From Mesorhizobium loti R88b (GTDB lineage Bacteria > Pseudomonadota > Alphaproteobacteria > Rhizobiales > Rhizobiaceae), in assembly GCF_013170845.1 (NCBI RefSeq), contig NZ_CP033367.1:5085001-5149000 (forward strand): DNA of 64,000 bases, read 5' to 3'. Shown in pieces: positions 16,936-27,000 of the stretch. The position numbers were made by a program, and so were the translations under genes. The notes below the pieces were generated by a model that made no database searches, was not told the DNA's origin, and saw only the letters and a list, made by a program, of their open reading frames with translations. Position 1 is the stretch's first letter, and each line of letters opens with the position of its first letter.

Positions 16936-17994
16936 ATGCCGACGATCCACGACCTCGATACGCCGTCGATCCTGATCGATGCCGCACGCGCCGAAGCCAA
17001 CATTGCCCGCGCACAGGCCCATGCCGACAAAAACGGGCTGAAGCTCAGGCCCCACATCAAGACGCACAAGCTGCCCTATTGGGCCAAGAAGCAGGTCGCG
17101 GCGGGAGCGGTCGGCATCACTTGCCAGAAGATCGGCGAGGCCGAGGTGATGGCCGACGCCGGGCTGGCCGACATCTTTCTCCCCTACAACATTCTCGGGC
17201 GCGCCAAGCTGGAACGGCTGAAAGCGCTGCACGGCCGCGTGACCCTGTCGGTCACGGCGGACAGCATGGACACGCTGGAAGGACTCGCGGCGGCTTTCAC
17301 CGATGCCGGCCATCCTTTGCCTGTGCTGGTCGAATGCGATACCGGCATGGGCCGCTGCGGCGTGCAGACGGCTGATGAAGCGGTGGCGCTGGCAAGGCTG
17401 ATCGACAAGGCTGGCGGCCTCACCTTTGGCGGATTGATGACCTATCCGGCGGCCGGCCGCGCCGCCGAGGCCGAAGCCTGGCTTGCCGCGGCCAAGCAGG
17501 CGCTGGCCGCTTCGGGGCTTGCCTGCGAGCGCGTCTCGAGCGGCGGCACGCCCGACATGTGGCGCTCCGCCAATGCTTCCGTCGTCACCGAATATCGCCT
17601 AGGCACCTACATCTATCTCGATCGCTACCAGGTCGCCAAAGGCGTCGGCACTCTCGACGATTGTGCGCTGACGGTGCTGTCGACCGTGGTCAGCCACCCG
17701 ACGGCAAGCCGCGCTATTCTCGATGCCGGCAGCAAGGCGCTGTCCAGCGACACGCTCGGGCTAAAGGATTTTGGCGAGTTGCTCGGCACTTCCGACGCAA
17801 GGGTCACCGGGCTTAGCGAAGAACATGGCACTGTCACGCTCTCCGGTGACGCGAAGCTGCGTATCGGCGAACGCGTGCGCGTGGTGCCCGACCATTGCTG
17901 CGTCGTCACCAATCTCTTCAACGAAGTCAATCTGATCGACGGCGAGACGGTGCTGGAGACGCTGCCCGTGGCGGCGCGGGGGAAAATGGGGTGA
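16936..17994 (+). CDS. PLP enzyme of the D-threonine aldolase/D-serine dehydratase-like family
   Basis: A 352-residue enzyme with the fold-type III (alanine racemase N-terminal) pattern. It opens DLDTPSILIDAARAEANIARA, and the PLP lysine is probably in LRPHIKTHKLPYWAKKQ (about residue 42). The C-terminal metal site reads VVPDHCCVVTNLF. An H-x-C pair is typical of eukaryotic-type D-serine dehydratases, while characterised D-threonine aldolases have H-x-D; this favours a D-serine/D-threonine dehydratase activity. Both possibilities remain open. The start has GGGATGGAAG upstream. It is divergent from the lyxose-isomerase-like gene and may share its control region. Confidence 0.8.
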   Translation: MPTIHDLDTPSILIDAARAEANIARAQAHADKNGLKLRPHIKTHKLPYWAKKQVAAGAVGITCQKIGEAEVMADAGLADIFLPYNILGRAKLERLKALHGRVTLSVTADSMDTLEGLAAAFTDAGHPLPVLVECDTGMGRCGVQTADEAVALARLIDKAGGLTFGGLMTYPAAGRAAEAEAWLAAAKQALAASGLACERVSSGGTPDMWRSANASVVTEYRLGTYIYLDRYQVAKGVGTLDDCALTVLSTVVSHPTASRAILDAGSKALSSDTLGLKDFGELLGTSDARVTGLSEEHGTVTLSGDAKLRIGERVRVVPDHCCVVTNLFNEVNLIDGETVLETLPVAARGKMG

Positions 17995-18036
17995 GAGAAT
18001 TTCTTATAGCCTTGGCGGGAAGAAACTCGGCTTTCG

Positions 18037-18789
18037 TCAGTTAGCCTGCCGTGCCGCCACGCGCCGCATGGCAATCACCCGGCGGCGGCGGATTTCGGTG
18101 CGCATTGCCATCAGGTGCAGGGCGAAGAATAGCATCGTGAAGCCGACAGCCATGACTAGAAGCGGCCAAAGCAGGCTGGGGTCGATGGTTGGTCCGCCGA
18201 GCCGGAACACCGAGGCCGGCTGGTGCAGCGTGTTCCACCAGTCGACCGAGAATTTGATGATCGGGATGTTGATGAAGCCGACCAGCGTGATGATGGCGGC
18301 GGCCCAGGCGGCACGGCTGGCATCGTCGAGCGCGCGGGTCAGCGCGATGATGCCGAGATACATCAGGAACAGCACGAAGACAGAGGTCAGGCGCGCATCC
18401 CAGACCCACCAGGTGCCCCACATCGGCTTGCCCCAGATCGAACCGGTGATCAGCGCAAGAGCTGTGAAGACCGCGCCGATGGGGGCTGCCGATTTCAGCG
18501 CGACATCGGCCAGCGGATGCCGCCAGACCAATGTGCCAAGGGCCGAGACCGCCATCAGCGTGTAGCACATCATGGCGAGCCAGGCGAAAGGCACGTGGAT
18601 GTACATGATGCGGACGGTGATGCCTTGCTGGAAATCCTCAGGCGCCGCGAAGCTCATATAGAGGCCTACGGCAAGGATGAGCGCGGCGAGCGCCGCCAGC
18701 CACGGCACGAGCCTGTCCGTCAGCCCAACAAAGCGTGTCGGGTTGGCAAGGTCCATCCAGCCGGTCAGGCGTGAAGTCGTGTCGCTCAT
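18037..18789 (-). CDS. ccmC: Heme exporter/heme lyase subunit CcmC
   Basis: A 250-residue membrane protein with six hydrophobic segments and the tryptophan-rich periplasmic motif WGTWWVWDARLT (about residues 123-134) that binds heme. Histidines in MYIHVPFAW and DWWNTLHQPAS correspond to the expected axial ligands. CcmC passes heme to CcmE for cytochrome c maturation in the periplasm. The ccmA, ccmB, ccmD and ccmG genes that usually surround it are not here; its neighbours are ndvA upstream and an unrelated convergent gene. Family assignment is firm; whether it is the only copy cannot be seen. Confidence 0.93.
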   Translation of the reverse strand: MSDTTSRLTGWMDLANPTRFVGLTDRLVPWLAALAALILAVGLYMSFAAPEDFQQGITVRIMYIHVPFAWLAMMCYTLMAVSALGTLVWRHPLADVALKSAAPIGAVFTALALITGSIWGKPMWGTWWVWDARLTSVFVLFLMYLGIIALTRALDDASRAAWAAAIITLVGFINIPIIKFSVDWWNTLHQPASVFRLGGPTIDPSLLWPLLVMAVGFTMLFFALHLMAMRTEIRRRRVIAMRRVAARQAN

Positions 18790-18852
18790 GCGACTTTACA
18801 TAGACCGCCGGCGCGATCGGGGCAATCGAGCGGTGGTGTCGCAGGCTGTGGC

Positions 18853-18900
18853 GCCGCCCCCACCCGGACCCTCGGTCCGACCTCCCCACAAAGGGGAGGT
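18853..18900. repeat. GC-rich intergenic palindromic repeat
   Basis: The ndvA-ccmC gap holds two small hairpins in a row: GGACC-CTC-GGTCC, then CCTCCCC-ACAAA-GGGGAGG (18881-18899). A related block with CCCCC-ACAA-GGGGG follows hutC near 38495. Elements of this form are widespread in Mesorhizobium intergenic regions. On the minus strand it lies just past ndvA and could slow or end transcription. Confidence 0.6.
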
Positions 18901-18914
18901 AAAAAGAATGATGA

Positions 18915-20687
18915 TCAGGCGGCCGCGTCCTGTACGGAACGGCTGAGGCGGCGGACTTCCTCGTCGTTGAGCAGGCCACCGGCGCGCAGCAGGCTGGCGA
19001 AGCGGCCGTTGCGCAGCGACAGTTCGGCAAAGCCTCCCATTTCAACCACCCTGCCCTTGTCCATGAACACGACCAGATCGGCGTCGCGAACGGTGGTCAG
19101 GCGGTGGGCGATGATGAAGGTGGTGCGGTCGCGACGCAGTTCGTCGATCGCTTCCTTGACGCGATCCTCGGTCTCGACGTCGAGCGCGCTGGTCGCCTCG
19201 TCGAGCACCAGGATCGGCGCATCCTTCAGCACGGCGCGGGCAATGGCAATGCGCTGGCGCTCGCCGCCCGACAACTGGCCGCCACGTTCGCCGACCACCG
19301 TGTCATAGCCATTGCTTTTGGCCAGGATGAAGTCCTGCGCGGCAGCCGCGGTTGCAGCGGCATGGATCTCGTCATTGCTCGCATCGGCGCGGCCGACACG
19401 GATGTTGTCCTCGATCGAGCGGTTGAGAAGCCCCGCGTCCTGGAACACCGTAGCGATCGAATGGCGCAGTGACTTGCGGCTTACCGTGCGGGTATCGATG
19501 CCGTCGATCAGGATACGGCCGCTGGACGGCGAGAAAACGCGCTGCAGCAGATTGATGAGCGTGGTCTTGCCGGCGCCCGTCGGGCCAACGATGGCAACGG
19601 TCTGTCCAGCCTGAACCTCAAAGGAGACGTCACTGACGCCCTGCCCCGAATTGGCGAATTCGAAGCCGACATCCTCAAAACGGACATGGCCGGTGACGTT
19701 GGTAAGATCGCGCAGGCCATCCGGCTCGGCGGCGTCGACCGCAGAGTCCTCAAGCTTGTAGAAGTCCTCGAGCTTGGCGCGGGCCTCCGAAATCTGGTTG
19801 GCGAAGGCCGACAACTGGTCGAGGCGCGAAATGAGCAGCGTCGCGAATCCGGTGAAGGCAACGACGTCGCCGACGCGCAACTCTCCATGGGTGACGAGAT
19901 AAGCGCCAATGATCAGCACGACCATCATCGATATGGTCGAGGACAGGCGCTGCAGCGCATTGGCGATCGCCCACCAGTCGAGCACGGGGTTCTGCGCATC
20001 GAGCAGGTTCCTGACATAGCGGCGCAGTGTCTCGGCCTCGTGGCCAAGGCGATTGTAGCTCTGAAGTACAGCGACGTTGCTGACCGAGTCGGTCACATGC
20101 GCGAACACCTTATGGTAGTGACGCTCCACGGCGGCCTGGCCTGCCTTGGTGCGCTTCATCACCAGGCGGCCGATACCGACATAGAGTACGCCGAGCACCA
20201 AGAGCACCATCGACATTCGGAGGTCCATGCTGATAGCCGTCGGGATCAACAGGACCAGTGTAACGGCCGTGGACAAATGCTGGCGCATGAATTCGAGCCA
20301 CAGGCTGAACAGCGTCTCGACCGCGCGCAGAAGCGTGTGCAAGGCGTTGGACGTTCCGCGCTGATGGTGCCAGGCGAGCGGCATGGTAATCACGCGTTCG
20401 AAGGACTCGCAGAGCACTTCCGAGCGGCGGGCATGCGCAAAACGATCGGCGCCGCGCGCCACCAGCACAAAGGCAATGACACTGAAGGCGCCGAGAGCGG
20501 CCCAAAGGGCGAGCATTGAAAAAACCGGACCGTGGCTGGAGATGGCGTCGATCACCCGACCGAACAGGATCGACTCAATGATCGCAATCGCAGCCAGCGC
20601 GACATTGGCGCCGCAAATCAGCGCGACGCGCTTCTTGTCGGACGCCAGATAGCCAAGCGCTCTCCAATAGATCTGCAGAAGTGACAC
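18915..20687 (-). CDS. ndvA: Cyclic beta-1,2-glucan exporter, ABC transporter (NdvA/ChvA)
   Basis: This 590-residue half-transporter joins a six-helix exporter domain (residues about 1-310) to an ATPase domain. Walker A is GPTGAGKT (368-375), the signature is LSGGE (472-476) and Walker B is ILVLDE (492-497), followed by the H-loop IIAHRLTTV. The opening MSLLQIYWRALGYLASDKKRV is typical of NdvA/ChvA. The protein dimerises in the inner membrane and moves cyclic beta-1,2-glucan to the periplasm, needed for hypo-osmotic growth and for nodule invasion. It lies 372 nt downstream of the synthase ndvB on the same strand. Confidence 0.95.
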   Translation of the reverse strand: MSLLQIYWRALGYLASDKKRVALICGANVALAAIAIIESILFGRVIDAISSHGPVFSMLALWAALGAFSVIAFVLVARGADRFAHARRSEVLCESFERVITMPLAWHHQRGTSNALHTLLRAVETLFSLWLEFMRQHLSTAVTLVLLIPTAISMDLRMSMVLLVLGVLYVGIGRLVMKRTKAGQAAVERHYHKVFAHVTDSVSNVAVLQSYNRLGHEAETLRRYVRNLLDAQNPVLDWWAIANALQRLSSTISMMVVLIIGAYLVTHGELRVGDVVAFTGFATLLISRLDQLSAFANQISEARAKLEDFYKLEDSAVDAAEPDGLRDLTNVTGHVRFEDVGFEFANSGQGVSDVSFEVQAGQTVAIVGPTGAGKTTLINLLQRVFSPSSGRILIDGIDTRTVSRKSLRHSIATVFQDAGLLNRSIEDNIRVGRADASNDEIHAAATAAAAQDFILAKSNGYDTVVGERGGQLSGGERQRIAIARAVLKDAPILVLDEATSALDVETEDRVKEAIDELRRDRTTFIIAHRLTTVRDADLVVFMDKGRVVEMGGFAELSLRNGRFASLLRAGGLLNDEEVRRLSRSVQDAAA

Positions 20688-21059
20688 TTCAGCTACTCCG
20701 CCAACTCTCTATTGTGCCCAATACCAGTATTGTGCACCGCACCATTTCTTGACACGTAACGGTAGATGCGTCGCAAAACAATGCCCGTCTATCGCTTCCG
20801 TTCCCATTTAGCGAACAAAACATGACGACGATACGAAATCTGACGTGATCACCTAACGGGTTGAGATAAAAGGTGAAATGCCAGCGTTGCGGCAAAATCA
20901 TGGCAGCAGCCGAGCACTGCCACATTTTTAATCACAACAGGCCGGCGGGACCTGTTGCGCAGGCGCTTGGCGGACGCAGCCACGGACCCCGCGCAAGTAA
21001 ACAAGACGCGGTGTCGCGCGCCCGGAAGGACGCGCGACCTACAACCTAATGTGTTGATT
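20688..21059 (-). other. 372-nt ndvB-ndvA spacer
   Basis: No convincing gene is visible here. The part next to ndvB holds a stem-loop (see 21013-21038). The part next to ndvA is relatively A/T-rich and may carry an ndvA promoter, but I cannot point to definite -35/-10 boxes. Confidence 0.5.
21013..21038 (-). terminator. Stem-loop just past ndvB
   Basis: A perfect 8-bp inverted repeat (GTCGCGCG and CGCGCGAC) with a 10-nt loop starts about 20 nt after the ndvB stop on the minus strand. Only a weak T-rich stretch follows (GTCTTGTTT), so termination may be partial. Confidence 0.5.
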
Positions 21060-24000
21060 TTACGCCGGTATCTTGACCACGATCTCGGTCTGGGTACCAG
21101 CTTTTGGCTCGAAGGACGCCGACTTTGTTTTCGCACCATCGACTTCAAGCGAGATCGTCTTGGTCTTTTTGTCGCGAATGACGTGAACCTTGATCTCCGC
21201 GCCAAGCATCTTGAGCGAGGCTTCGTAGCCATCCCAGTGGCTGGGTAGTTTGGGCCGGAATGTGATCTGCTTCCCGCGCCGTTCGATGCCGAGGATACCC
21301 TCGACCGCCGCCCGGTAGAGCCAGCCCGCCGAGCCGGTGTACCAGGTCCAGCCGCCGCGCCCGCCCTTGTCGTCTCCGGCATAGATATCGGCCGCGACCA
21401 CATAGGGTTCGACTCGATAGTGCTCGGCCGAGGCCTCGTCGGATGCGTGGTTGACCGGGTTCAGCATCGAGAAGCAGCGATAGGCTTCGTCGGTCAGCCC
21501 CATTTCGGCCAGCGCTAAGACGAACCATGTCGACGCGTGGGTGTACTGGCCGCCATTCTCGCGCACGCCCGGCGGATAGCTCTTGATGTAGCCGGGGTCC
21601 TTGTCGGTTTTTGAGAACGGTGGCGTGAACAGCTTGACGATCTTGAGCTTGTCGTCGACGAGCAGGCTGGTCGCATGCTGCATGGCCGTCGTCGATCGCG
21701 CCGGGTCGCCCTCGCCCGACAGCACGCTCCAGGACTGGGCAATGGAATCGATCTTGCACTCTTCGGATGTCCGTGACCCCAAAGGCGTGCCGTCGTCGAA
21801 ACTGCCGCGCCGGTACCATTCGCCGTCCCATGCCGTGCTCTCAAGCGCCCGCTTGAGCGCCTCGGCATGCTTTGCCCAGGCCTGCGCGTGCTTGGTGTCG
21901 CCCTCGCTCCTGGCGACGGCGGCGAAGTCGCCCAGCGTCTTCAGCAGGAACCAGCCCAGCCACACGCTCTCGCCCTTGCCGTGCTCGCCGACACGGTTCA
22001 TGCCGTCGTTCCAGTCGCCGCCAAGGATCAGCGGCAGGCCGGCAGGGCTGCTGCGCTTGATGGCAAGGTCGAGCGCGCGCGCGCAATGTTCGTAGAGCGA
22101 CACCGTCTTCTTCGAGATTTCGGGGGTGAAGAAGGCATCGTGCTCGCCCTCGCCCAAAGCCTGCCCGTCGATGAAGGGCAGTTGCTCCTTCAAGATAGCG
22201 GCGTCGCCGGTCGCCTGGAGATAGCGCGCCGTGGCGTGGGCCAGCCAGACCACGTCGTCTGAAATCGTGGTGCGCACGCCGGCTCCCGTGCGCGGCAGCC
22301 ACCAATGCTGCACGTCGCCTTCCGGGAACTGCCGCCGCGCGGCATTGAGGATCTGGTCGCGCGCCAGTGTCGAGTCATGCGCCAGCAGCGCCAGCGTGTC
22401 CTGCAGCTGGTCGCGGAAGCCGTACGCACCACTGGCCTGGTAGAAGGCCGAGCGGGCGCGGATGCGGCAGGCAAGGCTCTGATAGGGCAGCCAGTGATTG
22501 ACCATGGCGTCGAGCCCCTTGTCAGGCGTCTCGACCTGGATGGTGTCGAGGAAACCGCGCCACTCGCGCTCATTGTCGGCCAGGCGCTGGTCGAAATCCT
22601 TGCCCCTGTGCGCCTTCACCAGCGCGCTTGCCTGCGCGGCGGAATCGGCGTCGCCGAGCAGCCAGAGCAAGGTGACGTCGCCGCCGGCCGGGATTTCGAT
22701 GTCGCGGGCGATCGCCGCGCAAGGGTCATCGCCGGCTTCGATGCGACCCGAGAGGGCCGCCCCACTCAGCACCGCCTGCGGCAGCTCGCTGGAGCCATGC
22801 CGGCCGAGGAATTCGGAGCGGTCCGATGTCACCGAATGGACGTTCCCATCGGCGGCGAGGAAAGCCACGCGCTCGCTGAAATCGAGCCCGTAGGGGTTTT
22901 GCGCCAGCAATGCGCCGGTGGCGGTATCCCGGGACGGGACGATGGTGGCCGCCGTGCGCGACCGATGCCCACCAAGCACCCATTCGGCATAGGCATAGAC
23001 GCGCAGCCGCGCCGGCACCGAGCCGGAATTCTGGATGCGCAGCCTTGAAATCTTCACCGGATCGATCGGGTCGACGACATGGGTGAGGTCCATCGACAGC
23101 GGCCCACGCTTGGCGCGGAAGGTCGAGAAGCCCTGACCATGCCAGGCTTCGTAGGTCATCGAGGGATCGCGCACCACCGCCGCGATGGGCGAGAACGCCT
23201 TGCCGCTGGCCTGATCGTAGATATAGAGCCCCTCGCCCGGCCGGTTCGAGACCGGATCGTTCGACCACGGCGTCAACTGGTAGTCGCGGCTGTTGCGGCT
23301 CCAGGTGAAGGCAGCCCCTTCGGCCGAGGTGTGGAAGCCGAACGAGGCGTTGGAGACGACATTGATCCAGGGCTGCGGCGTGGTGCGCCGGCCGGCCAGA
23401 CGCACCACATAGTGGCGCCCGTCGCCGTCGAAACCGCCAAAGCCGTTCCATTGGCTGAGACCAGAGCCATCGGCGCTGACATTCGCCACGGCCTGCGAAG
23501 CAAATGCATGCGTCATTGGTGCCGGCGCCGAAATTTCACGCAGCGTCGGCAATCCGGCCGGCACAAGCGCGTCGCGCGCCTGCAGGGCGGCGGCCTCGGC
23601 CCGCTCGATCTGATCGAAGATGGTGCCGTTGCGCGTATGCAGCACCACCCGCGCGACCGCGAGCAGCGTCTTGTAGGTGGTCTCCTCCATCAGGTCGCGG
23701 CGCACCGCGAAAATATGCTGGCGAGGGCCTAGTTCCTTGCCGCGCAGACGGCTGTTTTCGCAGAGCGTCTCGACCGCACGCTGCAGGTCCTGGACGTAGG
23801 ACGAGGCCTGCTCATTGACGACGACGAAGTCGATCATCATGCCGCGGGTGCGCATATATTCCTGGAAGCGCAGCGCCTGGGCAACGATCTCCAGATCGGC
23901 GACGTCGCCGATCCTGACCAGGAAGATCGGGAAATCACCCGAAATGCTGGTCGGCCACAAGCTCGACTGCTTGCCCAGGCCCGAGGCGATGGATTCGGCC

Positions 24001-27000
24001 GGCAAACGCAGGAAGGCGTCGGGGTAGATCAGATAGCGCGCCAGTTTCTGCACATTGGCGGCATCGGTCAGGCTGAGGCCCATATGGCGGGTCTGCACCT
24101 GGCTGCGCGTCCAGGCAAGCATGGCCTGGCGGGCAAAGCTCTCCTGGTGGTCGAGCCGGCTGATGGCATCTTCGAGCTCGGTGCGGTTGGCCCCGACCAC
24201 GGTCCAGAAGGTCAGCGATATCTTCTTGTTGGCAGGCACGCGCACCTGGCGGCGCAGCGAGGCGATGGGATCGAGCGTGAAGCCGGAATGACCGCCGAGC
24301 CGGGCGCCCGGATCAAAAGCAGCGGCATCGGCGATGGAGCGGCCACGGCCGATGAAGGCGCGCTTGTCGGTCTCGGCCTCGGCATCGCGCGCCGGTCCGG
24401 ACGGATCGGTGACGAAATGCGCCAAGGTGATATCAGGCTCGCTGGTATCGCGCTTGCGGCGCGTGGCGAAGATCGCGCCGTTGTTGGCGGCGATTTCGGT
24501 CTCCACGAACATCTTCGAGAAGGCCGGATGGGCGTTGTCGGAAGCCTCCGTACCCAGCACCAGTTCGGCAAAGGACGTCACCTCGATGTGACGATCGGAT
24601 GTGCTTTCATTGTAGAGCGTGATGCGACGGCCTTCGCCATTGCCTTCGGAAACGACGATGCATTCGACCTCGGAGCGCAACGTGCCGACCGATTTGACGA
24701 AGCTCGCCTTGTCATCGGAGAACAGGGTCTGCACCTTTTCCTCGGCCGCGCGCTTCGGCTCCGCCGTTGCCGACCACCAGTCTCCCGTGCTGACGTCACG
24801 CAGGAATATGTAGGAGCCCAGACGGTCCTCGGTGGGATCCGGCTGCCAGCGGGTGACCGACAGATCGCCCCAGCGGCTGTAGCCGGAGCCGGTCGCGGTC
24901 ACCATCACCGAATAACGGCCGTTCGACATCACGTTGGTTGAACGTAACGCCCGCAGGGGATCAAGCACGATGCGGGTGTCGGGGCTCTCGGTTTCGGTCT
25001 CGTCCTTGGCGCGCTCGTCCGCTTCGGTCCGGACGGTCGCGGTCGGGATGTCGCGCGGCGCCCTTTCCTGCAGCAGCAGTTCAGCCGATTCAATGACCGG
25101 ATCGCTGTGGAAACGGTCGCGCAGGCGACCCTCGAAGATCGCGTCGGCGACCGCCGCGATCGACATGCCCGAATGGTGCGCATAGTAATTCAGCACGACC
25201 GCGTGGTTGGTGCCTTCGGGCACGCGCTGCGGCGTGAAATCGACCGCATCGTAATAGCCATGCGGGCCAAGCGCACCAATCTCGCGCAGACGGGCCAGAT
25301 TCTGCACGGCTTCACGCGGGTTGAACTGCGCGGCCAGGATGGTGGCGTAAGGCGCGATCACCGTGTTCTGGCCAAGGCCGCGCTTCAGCCCAAGCCCGGG
25401 CACGCCGAAATTGGTGTACTGATAGGTCAGTTCCCGGTCGCGGGCGTTGTAGGCCGCTTCCGAAATGCCCCACGGCACGTTCTTCTGGCGGCCGTACTGG
25501 ATCTGGCGCTTGATGATCAGCTTGCTGGTCTGGTTGAGGATGGAGCCCTGCGCCTCTTTCATCACCAGCGGGGGCATCAAATACTCGAACATCGAGCCCG
25601 ACCAGGACATCAGCGCACCCTGGAAGCCGATCTCGACGATCGGGCGGCCGAGCCGGAACCAGTGCTCGGTCGGCAGGTCGCCCTTGGCGATGGCGAACAG
25701 GCTGGTCAGCCGCGCCTCGGAGGCGAGAAGGTCGTAGCAGCTTTCGTCGAGCTGGTGCTCCTCGACCCGGTAACCGATCGACAGCAGCTTACGCTCCGGC
25801 CGCATCAGGAAGGAGAACTCCATCTCGAAGGCGAAGCGGCGGGTGCGCTCGCGCAAGGTCAGGAGCTTGGCGCGCAGCGCCTCGACGGCATTATCGTCGC
25901 TGTGGGCGTCGTGGACATGCGCCTCGCACGTGGCTTCGAGCCTTGCCGCCCAGTCGACGATGACGTCGCTCTGTGCAGAGGCGGCCTCGGTGTGGATGGC
26001 GGTGGCCAGCTTGCGGATCTCGCCCGCCAGCACGGCGAGGTTGATGGTGCGGATCGAGGCCATCTCAGGCTGCGCCTTGATCGTTTCGACGGCGCGCCGC
26101 ATGCCATCCAGGCGATCAACAAGACGCTGGCGCAAGGGCCGCAACTGGCGGCGATCATCCGGCAGCTCATCCAGGCTTTCGCTGAGGATGGTCACCGTGT
26201 CGAGAATGCCTTCGAAGTCGCCCTGGAGGTGCACGGAAGGCGCTTCCGCCCACTCGGCACAGGCAGCCGCCACCGCCACAAGGTGCCCGGCGAGATTGCC
26301 GCTGTCGACGGCCGAAATATAGAGCGGGTAAAGCGGCTTCAGCGTCGTGGTGTCATACCAGTTGAAGAGATGGCCGCGGTGGCGCGGCATGCTCTCGATG
26401 GTCGTCATGGTGGCGTCGATGCGGGTGATGGCATCGGACAGGCTGATCCAGCCGAAATCGCGCGCCGAGACGACCGACAGCAGGTAGACACCGACGTTGG
26501 TGGGCGAGGTGCGCGGTGCCACGACCGGTGCCGGGCTTTCCTGGAAATTGTCCGGCGGCAGATTGTGATGCTCTGCCGTGACGAAGCTTTCGAAATAATG
26601 CCAGGTACGCCGCGCCACGGTACGCAATGTATGGATATCGGCCTGCGATATGCGCAGCCGGTCCTCGGTTTCAGCCGAGCGGCTGATCCAGCTGGCGATC
26701 GCCGGCGAGCCGATCCAGAACAGGGCGAAGAAGAAGGCGACGAAGGCGCCGGTGGAATCGGCCAGCACCGGAATGGCGAGGCCGACGAAGCCGATGATTA
26801 CGGCGCCGTACATCATGCCGTAATAGGAGCCGACATCGTTATCGCCGGCCTTGTGCGCTTGCGAGGCGGTTCGCCACTCCAGGAGGTTCTGTCGGCTGAC
26901 GAACAGCCGGTAGAGCGTCCGCACGATGGCATCGCCCATCATCCAGGCGTTGTGTGCCATCAGCACGATCTTCAGCGCCACCATAGCGGTGCCGAAGGCG

